Part shown: positions 1 through 5,312 of the stretch, one piece after another
Numbering within the stretch: position 1 is the first letter of the stretch
How the letters are laid out: each line of letters opens with the position of its first letter
Assembly: GCA_003225515.1 (NCBI GenBank)
Contig: QIAK01000341.1
Span: forward strand, 1-5,630
Direction of reading: 5' to 3'
DNA length: 5,630 nucleotides
Origin: Acidobacteriota bacterium
Lineage (GTDB): Bacteria > Acidobacteriota > Terriglobia > Terriglobales > Acidobacteriaceae
Notes under the pieces: generated by a model
Told to the model about the DNA's origin: nothing
What the model saw: only the letters and a program-made list of their open reading frames with translations
The model's database searches: none
Made by a program: the position numbers and the translations under genes

Positions 1-1511
1 CATTCTCCCAACAGAGTTTCGACGGCGATTCCGGCATAGCCACCATCGCGGTGGACGACGACAATGTTTTCGCGCTCTGGACGCCGGTCTGGCTTACCAA
101 AGAGTTCTCGCAGACGGACATAAGGCAACGGTTCACCCCGCAAGCTGAGAACGCCAACCGCTTCGCTCGATATCTGGTCTGAGGGAAGCTCCACGCACTC
201 GCTAATCATCTCGAGTGGTATGACATAAGTCTCATCGTTGGCAATGACGGAGAAGCCGTCGATAATCGCCAGGGTAAGAGGCAGGCGAATGGTAAGGGTC
301 GTACCCTGCCCCTCGGTGCTCTGAATCTGAATCTTGCCCCGTAACAACTCGATATTGCGGCGAACCACATCCATGCCGACGCCGCGTCCCGACAGATCAG
401 TGACTGCATCTGCAGTGGAAAAACCCGCCTTGAAGACGAGATTGAAAAGTTCCTGGTCGCTGACCTTCTCACCTTCGGGCAAAAGATCAAGTGCGCGAGC
501 CTTGGCCAGAATGCGCTGCCGATTGAAGCCGGCGCCATCGTCCGAAAGCTGAATGAGGATGTTTCCCGCCTCATGAAATGCTGTGAGCGTCAAAGAACCG
601 CAGGGAGGTTTGCCCATGGACCGGCGCACTGCGGGCGTTTCTATTCCGTGATCCACGGCGTTACGGATCATGTGCAGCAACGGGTCTTTGAGATGTTCGA
701 GAACGCGAGTATCCACTTCAACGTCGGCGCCGGCGATTTGCAGTCGCGCGAGTTTGTTGTGGCTCTGCGAAATGTCCCGGACCGAGCGGGCAAATTGCTG
801 GAACAAAGGACCTACCGGTACGAGACGCACATCCATGACTTGTTCCTGCAGGTTCTTCTGCAGACTTTCAATCTCGCGATGCACCTCGAGAAGCTTGCGT
901 CCGGAATCGGTGCGCAGATCTTCGATCATCCGGCGAAAACGCCCTTGCGCAATGGCAATCTCCCCGGTCAAGGTCAACATGTGATCGAGTTTGTCGGTGT
1001 CCACGCGAAGAGTGCGGTTCCGGGCGCCGTGGGAAACGGAACCCGGAACCGCGACGGGGGAGGACTCCTCGGGGGAGGACTCTTGATCAGAACTGGAGGC
1101 AGCCTTTCGGGCCGACGCTTCCCTGCGTCCGGCCTGCCGGGCAATTGCGTCCTTCAGTTCTCGATGAGACTTACTAAGTCGGTCATTTCCTTCTGCCGCC
1201 GCGGGAACCAGCGCGCGAAGCGCGTCCACTCCGTGCAAAAGTAGCGAGATCACCTCGCGCGCGGGCGCGATTTCACGGGTGCGCAGCGCGTCAAGCAAGT
1301 CTTCCATCACGTGCGCGAACGATGCCAACTCCGCAAAATCCAAAGCAGAAGCGTTGCCTTTAATGGTGTGTGCGACGCGAAACACTTCGTCGAGCAGTTC
1401 CAGATTGCCGGGGTCGGTCTCCGCGGCGATCAGGTGCTGCTCGGTACGCTCGAGCCCCTCTTCCGATTCCGCGAGGAACGAGGCGACAATTTTTTCGCGA
1501 TTAAAATCCAT
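1..1511 (-). CDS. cheA: Chemotaxis-type histidine kinase CheA (C-terminus beyond left edge)
   Basis: Cytoplasmic kinase of a chemosensory array. It autophosphorylates a histidine and passes the phosphate to a CheY-type receiver. Translation from the ATG at 1511 gives 503 codons before the window ends. Seen in order: an HPt (P1) domain, about residues 1-105, with the phospho-acceptor H48 in AHTIKGNAS; an acidic/serine-rich linker, about 115-165; a P3 dimerisation segment from about L168 (LRVDTDKLDHML); a P4 ATPase with N box D276-E291 (N284), G1 box DDGAGF 324-329, G2 box GRGVGMD 375-381 and G3 segment EGQGTT 400-405; then the first ~88 residues of a CheW-like P5 domain. The linker is too short for a P2 CheY-docking domain, so the receiver probably meets P1 or P4 directly. 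It follows cheD by 18 bases, with only a weak purine-rich ribosome site (GGAAAGAAAG). All catalytic boxes are intact, so the kinase is expected to be active. Whether a receiver is fused to the C-terminus cannot be seen. Confidence 0.96.
   Translation of the reverse strand, partial: MDFNREKIVASFLAESEEGLERTEQHLIAAETDPGNLELLDEVFRVAHTIKGNASALDFAELASFAHVMEDLLDALRTREIAPAREVISLLLHGVDALRALVPAAAEGNDRLSKSHRELKDAIARQAGRREASARKAASSSDQESSPEESSPVAVPGSVSHGARNRTLRVDTDKLDHMLTLTGEIAIAQGRFRRMIEDLRTDSGRKLLEVHREIESLQKNLQEQVMDVRLVPVGPLFQQFARSVRDISQSHNKLARLQIAGADVEVDTRVLEHLKDPLLHMIRNAVDHGIETPAVRRSMGKPPCGSLTLTAFHEAGNILIQLSDDGAGFNRQRILAKARALDLLPEGEKVSDQELFNLVFKAGFSTADAVTDLSGRGVGMDVVRRNIELLRGKIQIQSTEGQGTTLTIRLPLTLAIIDGFSVIANDETYVIPLEMISECVELPSDQISSEAVGVLSLRGEPLPYVRLRELFGKPDRRPERENIVVVHRDGGYAGIAVETLLGE
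1055..1082. repeat. 15-bp tandem duplication in the cheA linker
   Basis: The 13-bp string CGGGGGAGGACTC occurs at 1055-1067 and again at 1070-1082, a 15-bp period. On the coding strand this gives the tandem pentapeptides ESSPE and ESSPV in the flexible linker between the HPt and dimerisation domains of CheA. A multiple of three bases keeps the frame. It is a small in-frame expansion that probably only lengthens the linker. Confidence 0.75.
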
Positions 1512-1529
1512 GTTTAGCTTTCTTTCCGC

Positions 1530-2045
1530 TCAAACTCGTTGGCACCAGACGATCCCGTCGTCGGTGTTGAACATAATTTTTCTGCCGTGAGAGCCGCCTG
1601 TTTCCTGCACCATCACGGGAATGCCCGCGGCTTTCAGCAATTCGAGTGCGGCGCCCACATTCTGCGTTCCAAGCGTGACCCGCTGGGGGTCGTTGCTCAC
1701 AAACATCGACGCGCCGCCGAACACTTTGGCCTGTAGATTCGGCCGGCGGCACCCCAGCGCCTCCAGCATTTCAAGCAAGGTCCTGGTCGCCACGTCCGCA
1801 AAGCGCGTGGAAGCTGGGTGACCTTCGCTCGACGCCGGCAGCAGGAAATGATTCATCCCTCCGATACCCCGCACGCTGTCCCACAAGCAGATCGCAATGC
1901 AAGAGCCCAGAATCGTCTTGATCTGGCAAGGCCCCGCGCTCACGTGAAGTTGCCCGGGCAGCAGGTATGCGCGTTGGCGCGTACCGGAGGCGCTCGCCTC
2001 CATCTCTTGGCGCGTCACTCGAGGTTGTGGGTGTGTCATCGCCAT
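1530..2045 (-). CDS. cheD: CheD, chemoreceptor glutamine deamidase (active-site residues intact)
   Basis: CheD enzymes hydrolyse glutamine side chains (and some methyl-glutamates) on chemoreceptors, tuning their signalling; in some systems they bind CheC. The 171-residue product shows the family signature: T44-I-L-G-S-C49 with nucleophile Cys49, then GGMNH66FLLP with the catalytic His exactly 17 residues later, the same Cys-His spacing as in Thermotoga CheD (C27/H44). Further family motifs are STRFADVA, VFGGASMF and GRKIMFNTDDG near the C-terminus. The N-terminal ~25 residues are a non-conserved extension. The ATG at 2045 shares its A with the TGA stop of the upstream cheD (TGATG), so translation is probably coupled; an in-frame ATG two codons later is an alternative start. 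There is no clear independent ribosome site. cheA starts 18 bases downstream. The family call is firm; the receptor substrates are unknown. Confidence 0.95.
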   Translation of the reverse strand: MAMTHPQPRVTRQEMEASASGTRQRAYLLPGQLHVSAGPCQIKTILGSCIAICLWDSVRGIGGMNHFLLPASSEGHPASTRFADVATRTLLEMLEALGCRRPNLQAKVFGGASMFVSNDPQRVTLGTQNVGAALELLKAAGIPVMVQETGGSHGRKIMFNTDDGIVWCQRV

Positions 2046-2584
2046 CAGAGTTGGTCCGACCAGGCGCGGCCATCATCCGTATGAAAGACCAGTTTTCGTC
2101 CCTGGGTACCGCCAACTTCGCTCTGCACGAGTCGAATGCCGTTCAATTTCAGAAAGTGTGTGACAGCGTGAACATTGCGGTCGCCTACACAATCGCCGCC
2201 ACTGCTGAAGGTCACTGCCGGAAGAGATCCGCCAAAAATTCTGGCCTCCAGCGAATTGCGCTGAGCGCCAAGATCGAACATCCGCTGCAGCAGCGCCTGA
2301 TTAGCGATATTGGCGTAGCGGGTGGCGTTGGCGCTGTCCTCTGGCCCTTCGGGCAAAATGAAATGATTGGCGCCGCCAATTTTGTGCTCTGAATCCCATA
2401 GACAAAGCGCCACACCGGAACCAACGATCGTGCTGATCGCGAAGGGCTGGGCCGCCGCAAATATCTTCCCCGGAATAAGGTAGTGACGCGCGTGCTTGTC
2501 ATCGGGTGCGTTCAACACACGGGGCAAGTACTCCATGGGCAGCACCGCCGGATTGAAACTCTGCAATTTCGGTTTAGAGTTCAT
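2045..2584 (-). CDS. cheD: CheD paralogue lacking the catalytic cysteine
   Basis: The 179-residue protein is homologous to the neighbouring CheD along its whole length: T52-I-V-G-S-G57, GGANH74FILP, ATRYANIAN, IFGGS, VGDRNV and GRKLVFHTDDG. The nucleophile position is glycine: codon GGT at 2416-2414, one base from the cysteine codon TGT, in GSGVALCLWD. The active-site His74 is 17 residues on, as expected, and a cysteine four residues after the gap (C61) also exists in the intact paralogue, so it is unlikely to be a relocated nucleophile. The reading frame is otherwise clean, which argues against decay. I infer a pseudoenzyme that may bind receptors, CheC-like partners or the other CheD. The ATG at 2584 is preferred; a TTG six bases upstream (2590) is also in frame, and the AGAGGAAGAGA ribosome site could serve either. 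The gene starts 20 bases after the GAF gene and overlaps the next cheD by one base. Confidence 0.93.
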   Translation of the reverse strand: MNSKPKLQSFNPAVLPMEYLPRVLNAPDDKHARHYLIPGKIFAAAQPFAISTIVGSGVALCLWDSEHKIGGANHFILPEGPEDSANATRYANIANQALLQRMFDLGAQRNSLEARIFGGSLPAVTFSSGGDCVGDRNVHAVTHFLKLNGIRLVQSEVGGTQGRKLVFHTDDGRAWSDQL

Positions 2585-2590
2585 CTGCAA

Positions 2591-2601
2591 TCTCTTCCTC
2601 T
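2591..2601 (-). promoter_or_regulatory. Ribosome binding site of the Cys-less cheD
   Basis: The coding strand reads AGAGGAAGAGA immediately before TTG-CAG-ATG. The purine run places an AGGA core 5 bases from the TTG (2590) and 11 from the ATG (2584), with a second GGAAGAG match closer to the ATG. It supports initiation here but does not by itself settle which of the two codons is used. The start differs by only two residues. Confidence 0.55.
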
Positions 2602-2604
2602 GGT

Positions 2605-3123
2605 CTAGCGTGAGTGATAGGGTTCAATCGCCCGGCCGGCACAGTTCGACAACACGTCGCAAATTTCCCGGTCCACTGGCTCGATTCCTGGTTTGTGTGG
2701 AAACAGCCGAAACAGCACAATCACCGCACATGCAATGCCGTCCACAAGAATGGGAACCAGAGCGCTCGCCGGATCTTCCGTCGAAAGCAGGTTCTCATTC
2801 GACAGCTTCAGCCGGTACACCGGTTTCCCGGCGAGTACCTGTTTCAGTTTGGGTTCGCGACAAACTTCCAGCACGGAATGTTTGTTCGGATCCACGCCAA
2901 AGGACCAATAGAGCCAGAGCTCCGAGCGCTTCTGGTCAACTTTGAAGACGGCAATCTCTTCTGTCCCGATCAAGTTCGCTGCAATTTCGCGGATGGCGTC
3001 CAGGGCATCCGCCTGATCGAGTGCGTTTTGCAGTCGCATGCGGGCGGCGTACACCTTGGCCTGAGAGCCGACGACCTGGCTTGAGATCTCGGGCCCCGCG
3101 GGTGTGTTGGAATTTTTGCTCAT
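2605..3123 (-). CDS. Small GAF-domain protein of the chemosensory operon
   Basis: This 172-residue soluble protein has no signal peptide or membrane segment. After a polar N-terminus and a helical, Ala/Gln-rich stretch (about 20-50), the sequence fits a single GAF domain: a helix ending LIGTEEIAVFKVD, an aromatic strand LWLYWSFGVD (about 69-78), then the typical PILVDGIACAVIVLFRLF strand pair and a closing helix VDREICDVLSNCAGRAI. No output domain is attached, so it could act as a ligand- or redox-sensing subunit or as a protein-interaction module. Four cysteines (C88 plus three in the C-terminal third) are present, but I see no recognised metal or haem motif. The ATG at 3123 has a good ribosome site (GAGG, 5-base gap). 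It sits between the receiver gene (32-base gap) and the Cys-less cheD (20-base gap). The GAF assignment is from the pattern only; the ligand is unknown. Confidence 0.82.
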   Translation of the reverse strand: MSKNSNTPAGPEISSQVVGSQAKVYAARMRLQNALDQADALDAIREIAANLIGTEEIAVFKVDQKRSELWLYWSFGVDPNKHSVLEVCREPKLKQVLAGKPVYRLKLSNENLLSTEDPASALVPILVDGIACAVIVLFRLFPHKPGIEPVDREICDVLSNCAGRAIEPYHSR

Positions 3124-3155
3124 GCATTCCTCAAGAATCTTTGTTTGAAGTTCCT

Positions 3156-3527
3156 CTACTCCCCGAGATAGCTATTCAGCAGCGTGACCAGTTCAAAGCT
3201 GTCGATGGGCTTGGTGATGTAGTCGTTGCAGCCGCTCTGGAAGCCGGCTTCGACGTATTCTTCCTCGCCGCGAGTGGTCACCAGAATGATCGGGGTTTCG
3301 CGCAAAGAGCTTTCCAGGCGCATCCGCTTGCACGCTTCAAAGCCGTTCATACGCGGCATCACCACATCCATCAGGACTAAATCAGGAGCCTCCACGACGG
3401 CGCGCGCAATCGCGTCCAAGCCGTCCTTGGCGGTTACGCACTCGTAAGCGGTGCGCTGTTTCAAGATCATTTCTTCCATCATTAGCGTGGTGGTCGAATC
3501 GTCCACCAGTAGCACTTTCTTCGGCAT
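3156..3527 (-). CDS. Single-domain CheY-like response regulator
   Basis: The 123-residue protein is a stand-alone receiver with no output domain. Acidic-pocket residues D9 and D10 (VLLVDDS), phospho-acceptor D54 (LVLMDVVMP), switch T84 (IILVTTRG), and Y103 and K106 (DYITKPI) are all present, so it should be phosphorylatable. As the first gene of the operon that ends in cheA, it is the likely CheA substrate; the output may be the flagellar switch, a pilus motor, or phosphate drain, which the window does not decide. I chose the ATG at 3527 because it has the best ribosome site in the operon (AGAGGT, 7-base gap) and gives a canonical receiver N-terminus. A longer reading from the ATG at 3578 would add 17 residues without homology and starts only about 10 bases after the predicted transcription start. 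Confidence 0.94.
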   Translation of the reverse strand: MPKKVLLVDDSTTTLMMEEMILKQRTAYECVTAKDGLDAIARAVVEAPDLVLMDVVMPRMNGFEACKRMRLESSLRETPIILVTTRGEEEYVEAGFQSGCNDYITKPIDSFELVTLLNSYLGE

Positions 3528-3534
3528 TCTTTTG

Positions 3535-3540
3535 ACCTCT
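3535..3540 (-). promoter_or_regulatory. Ribosome binding site fixing the receiver-gene start
   Basis: AGAGGT on the minus strand lies 7 bases before the ATG at 3527. It is the strongest Shine-Dalgarno match in the operon and decides in favour of the shorter reading of the receiver gene over the upstream in-frame ATG at 3578. Confidence 0.75.
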
Positions 3541-3570
3541 TTTGAAACCAGGTGTTTGGGGGAAGGCTCA

Positions 3571-3587
3571 GGGATCATGTCGATCCC
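3571..3587 (-). promoter_or_regulatory. Inverted repeat at the predicted 5' end of the operon mRNA
   Basis: GGGATC-GACAT-GATCCC (minus strand) is a perfect 6-bp inverted repeat with a 5-base loop. It begins within a base or two of the transcription start predicted from the -24/-12 promoter (about 3588), so the message would start with this hairpin. An in-frame upstream ATG (3578-3576) lies in the loop and second arm. Possible roles are protection of the mRNA 5' end, masking of the upstream ATG, or an operator. The repeat is seen directly; its function is inference. Confidence 0.5.
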
Positions 3588-3599
3588 ACTATGCCTATG

Positions 3600-3615
3600 G
3601 CAATCTCGTGGCCAA
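3600..3615 (-). promoter_or_regulatory. Sigma-54 (-24/-12) promoter of the chemosensory operon
   Basis: The minus strand reads TTGGCCACGAGATTGC from 3615 to 3600. It contains TGGC and TTGC, with the invariant GG (3613-3612) and GC (3601-3600) separated by exactly 10 bases, as required for RpoN holoenzyme. Intervening bases depart from the consensus (CAC for ACG), as many real sites do. Transcription would begin near 3588, giving a leader of about 60 bases to the receiver ATG. An NtrC-family activator is encoded directly upstream on the same strand, which makes the site more credible. No comparably placed sigma-70 hexamer pair stood out. Confidence 0.72.
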
Positions 3616-3638
3616 CTTTCGCAGCGGAAAGCGCCAGA

Positions 3639-3652
3639 GCTAAACCTTTAGC
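3639..3652. promoter_or_regulatory. Perfect 14-bp dyad upstream of the sigma-54 promoter
   Basis: GCTAAA-CC-TTTAGC has 6-bp arms and a 2-bp centre, about 57 bp upstream of the predicted transcription start. The tight spacer and the absence of a T-run argue against a terminator and fit a dimeric protein-binding site. It lies closer to the promoter than most NtrC-type enhancer sites, so a separate regulator or an accessory bending protein is possible. Function is inferred. Confidence 0.45.
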
Positions 3653-3698
3653 CGTGAGTTAGTTAGCTATTGGAAGATGGGAGTGCTGTGGAACGCTG

Positions 3699-3721
3699 GC
3701 CGTTTGAAATCCAGAAACGGC
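3699..3721. promoter_or_regulatory. 23-bp dyad, candidate enhancer site for the NtrC-family regulator
   Basis: GCCGTTT-N9-AAACGGC has perfect 7-bp arms. Its centre lies about 122 bp upstream of the predicted start of the sigma-54 operon, inside the -80 to -150 range where NtrC-type activators usually bind. It is also 43 bases after the stop of the regulator gene, but no T-run follows on the minus strand, so it is a poor intrinsic terminator. The binding role is inferred from position and symmetry. Confidence 0.45.
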
Positions 3722-3763
3722 GTCCGGAAATCGAACTTGAACAATTGAGGAAGTGAGACGAGT

Positions 3764-5113
3764 TCAAATCAGGTGCAGTGTTTTGAGCTTCTGATAAAGC
3801 GTGCTCTTGGCGATGCCAAGGCGCTTGGCAGTCTTCTCGACATTATGATTTTCCGCTGTGAAAGCCGAGGTGATGTGAAAACGTTCCACTTCCTCCAAAG
3901 TCCACTCCAATTTGTAGGAGTTAGAACGATGGTCGGGGCCCGGTTCGAACGAGAAGTCCTCCGGCTCTAAAATCGCGCGATCGGTAAACAAGAGAGCCCG
4001 CTCGAGAACGTTACGCAGCTCGCGAATATTTCCAGGCCAGTAATAAGACCGGAGCCGGTCCACCGCTTTAGGTGAAATCTGAGCAGGCGGACGCGCCATG
4101 TCGGAGCAAATACGGAGCAACAGGGATTGAGCGATCGCCGGAATATCATCCCGGCGCTCACGCAGCGACGGAATCGCCAGAGGCACCGTGCTGATGCGGA
4201 AGTACAGGTCGCTACGAAATACCTTCGTCTCGATCAAATGCCGCAGATCCTGGTGAGTCGCCGCGATCAACCGGACATCGATAAAGCGGTCGCGAACATC
4301 TCCCATGCGGCGAAATCTCTTTTCCTCGATGACTTTCAACAACTTGGGCTGCACATTAGGATCGATGTCTCCAATCTCATCCAGAAAAATAGTGCCGCGA
4401 TGGCCGACTTCGAGCAGGCCAGGTTTGGGAGTAACGGCGCCGGTAAATGCACCTCTTTCGTATCCGAACAATTCCGATTCCAGAAATTCCCGGGTGAGCC
4501 CGGCACAATTGAGATCGATGAAAGGTTCCTCCGAGCGCGGTCCGTTTTCATGAAGCCAGGTTGCGAGAACTCCCTTCCCGCACCCGGTCTCGCCCTGAAT
4601 GAGCACCGGACTCTGACTGTTCGCAACTTTGGCCGCCGTCTCGGCCAGCCGCCGGATCGCGAGGCTCTCACCGGTGAATGGATTGAGCACCACCCGGCGT
4701 CGGCGAGTATTATTCGCCAATGTTTTCTGCTGATTCCTGGAATTCTCCAGTAGCTTGTGCACGATCATGAGCAGGGCGGAAGCTTCCACCGGCTTCGCAA
4801 GGCACTGTTCAGCGCCACTCCTGATCAGAGAAACGCCCAATTCCATAGAACCAAAGCCGGTGAGAACGATGATGGGGACACCAGGCTCGAGTTCCTTGAA
4901 TTTAGGGAGAAGATCAAGAGCGGTGCCGCCGGGGAGCCTGAAATCGAGAACTGCGACATCGGGCCGCGTTGATTCAAAACTCTTTTGCGCGGCCGGCAGA
5001 TCTCCAGCTTCTTCGACGAGAAAGCCACTGGCTTTCAGATGAGCCGCGTATGCGAAGCGGAGTTCCTCGTCATCTTCCACCAGAAGAACTCTGCGGCTTA
5101 CAAATGTGGACAT
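3764..5113 (-). CDS. NtrC-family sigma-54-dependent response regulator
   Basis: DNA-binding transcription activator that uses ATP hydrolysis to open sigma-54 promoters after phosphorylation by a partner kinase. The 449-residue protein has the complete three-domain layout. The receiver (about 7-125) has D14/D15, phospho-acceptor D57, T85 and K107. The AAA+ domain (about 145-375) has Walker A GETGCGKG 174-181, an intact sigma-54 contact loop GAFTGA 221-226, Walker B GTIFLDEIGD 240-249, arginine fingers in FRSDLYFRI 299-307 and WPGNIREL 359-366. A Fis-type helix-turn-helix closes the C-terminus (about 424-447, VEKTAKRLGIAKSTLYQKLK). Sensor I has His (AATH) instead of the common Asn, a known variant. 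I chose the ATG at 5113 because a TATAAT promoter box at 5141-5136 would put the start codons at 5137 and 5182 (GTG) before the transcript. No strong ribosome site is visible. The likely kinase partner is the divergent sensor gene; a likely target is the operon 150 bp downstream. Confidence 0.95.
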   Translation of the reverse strand: MSTFVSRRVLLVEDDEELRFAYAAHLKASGFLVEEAGDLPAAQKSFESTRPDVAVLDFRLPGGTALDLLPKFKELEPGVPIIVLTGFGSMELGVSLIRSGAEQCLAKPVEASALLMIVHKLLENSRNQQKTLANNTRRRRVVLNPFTGESLAIRRLAETAAKVANSQSPVLIQGETGCGKGVLATWLHENGPRSEEPFIDLNCAGLTREFLESELFGYERGAFTGAVTPKPGLLEVGHRGTIFLDEIGDIDPNVQPKLLKVIEEKRFRRMGDVRDRFIDVRLIAATHQDLRHLIETKVFRSDLYFRISTVPLAIPSLRERRDDIPAIAQSLLLRICSDMARPPAQISPKAVDRLRSYYWPGNIRELRNVLERALLFTDRAILEPEDFSFEPGPDHRSNSYKLEWTLEEVERFHITSAFTAENHNVEKTAKRLGIAKSTLYQKLKTLHLI

Positions 5114-5135
5114 ACTTGGGATTCGTCGCGTCAAC

Positions 5136-5163
5136 ATTATACGGGGAAGCGATGTGGTGTCCG
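5136..5163 (-). promoter_or_regulatory. Probable sigma-70-type promoter of the NtrC-family gene
   Basis: On the minus strand a perfect -10 box TATAAT (5141-5136) is preceded, after a 16-bp spacer, by CGGACA (5163-5158), which matches TTGACA at four of six positions. Transcription would start near 5129, leaving a short leader of about 15 bases to the ATG at 5113. The -35 match is weak, so the call rests mainly on the -10 box and its placement in the divergent intergenic region. Confidence 0.5.
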
Positions 5164-5172
5164 GTTGCTTAT

Positions 5173-5184
5173 CTGTGAACACAG
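5173..5184. promoter_or_regulatory. 12-bp dyad upstream of the regulator promoter
   Basis: CTGTG-AA-CACAG is a perfect 5-bp inverted repeat centred about 50 bp upstream of the predicted start of the regulator transcript. An abutting 8-bp palindrome, GCTATAGC, occupies 5184-5191. The position suits an activator or autoregulatory site serving the divergent pair. The arms do not resemble those of the GCCGTTT dyad, so the same protein need not bind both. Confidence 0.35.
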
Positions 5185-5226
5185 CTATAGCGCGAAGCCG
5201 GGAAATAGAATAATATTTTTGCTCCC

Positions 5227-5246
5227 ACCCGGGGCTTCCCTCGGGT
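5227..5246. repeat. GC-rich hairpin in the divergent intergenic region
   Basis: ACCCGGGG-CTTC-CCTCGGGT can fold into an 8-bp stem (one G-T pair) with a 4-base loop. It lies 67 bases before the GTG of the rightward gene. No T-run follows it on either strand, so it is not a standard terminator. If the rightward transcript starts upstream of it, it would be a stable leader hairpin; otherwise it may separate the two divergent control regions. Confidence 0.45.
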
Positions 5247-5312
5247 TCAGCTTAAAATTGGCCGAGCCGGCGTGATTGTCTTTCTTATATTCGCGTAAGA
5301 GCAGGTTGTGTC

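Noticed and set aside
573..1244. Long plus-strand open frame (223 codons)
   Set aside because: It lies entirely opposite cheA, whose frame encodes the HPt, P3 and ATPase boxes. The plus-strand translation is low-complexity and Arg/Gly-rich with no recognisable domain.
3528..3578. Longer N-terminus for the CheY-like receiver (ATG at 3578)
   Set aside because: The extra 17 residues do not belong to the receiver fold. The ATG at 3527 has a strong AGAGGT site, while the upstream ATG sits in a hairpin near the predicted 5' end.
3620..3636. Second sigma-54 site around TGGCGCTTTCCGCTGC on the minus strand
   Set aside because: GG and GC are separated by 11 bases, one more than sigma-54 tolerates well, and the -12 element is CTGC rather than TTGC.
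3699..3721. Intrinsic terminator for the NtrC-family gene
   Set aside because: The stem is only 7 bp and is followed by CAGCGTTCC rather than a T-run on the minus strand, so it was listed as a possible binding site instead.
4127..4753. Plus-strand open frame of 208 codons
   Set aside because: It is antisense to the AAA+ core of the NtrC-family regulator, which has all expected motifs on the minus strand.
5114..5182. Longer N-terminus for the NtrC-family regulator (GTG at 5182 or ATG at 5137)
   Set aside because: The TATAAT box at 5141-5136 would place these codons upstream of or inside the promoter, and the added residues precede the normal receiver start without similarity to it.
5227..5246. 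Intrinsic terminator in the divergent region
   Set aside because: The stem is strong, but neither strand shows a T-run directly after it, and no gene ends here.
5258..5291. Sigma-70 or sigma-54 promoter for the rightward gene (TTGGCC with TATATT)
   Set aside because: The spacer between TTGGCC and TATATT is 22 bases, too long for sigma-70, and the GG-N10-GC rule fails (GT at the -12 position).
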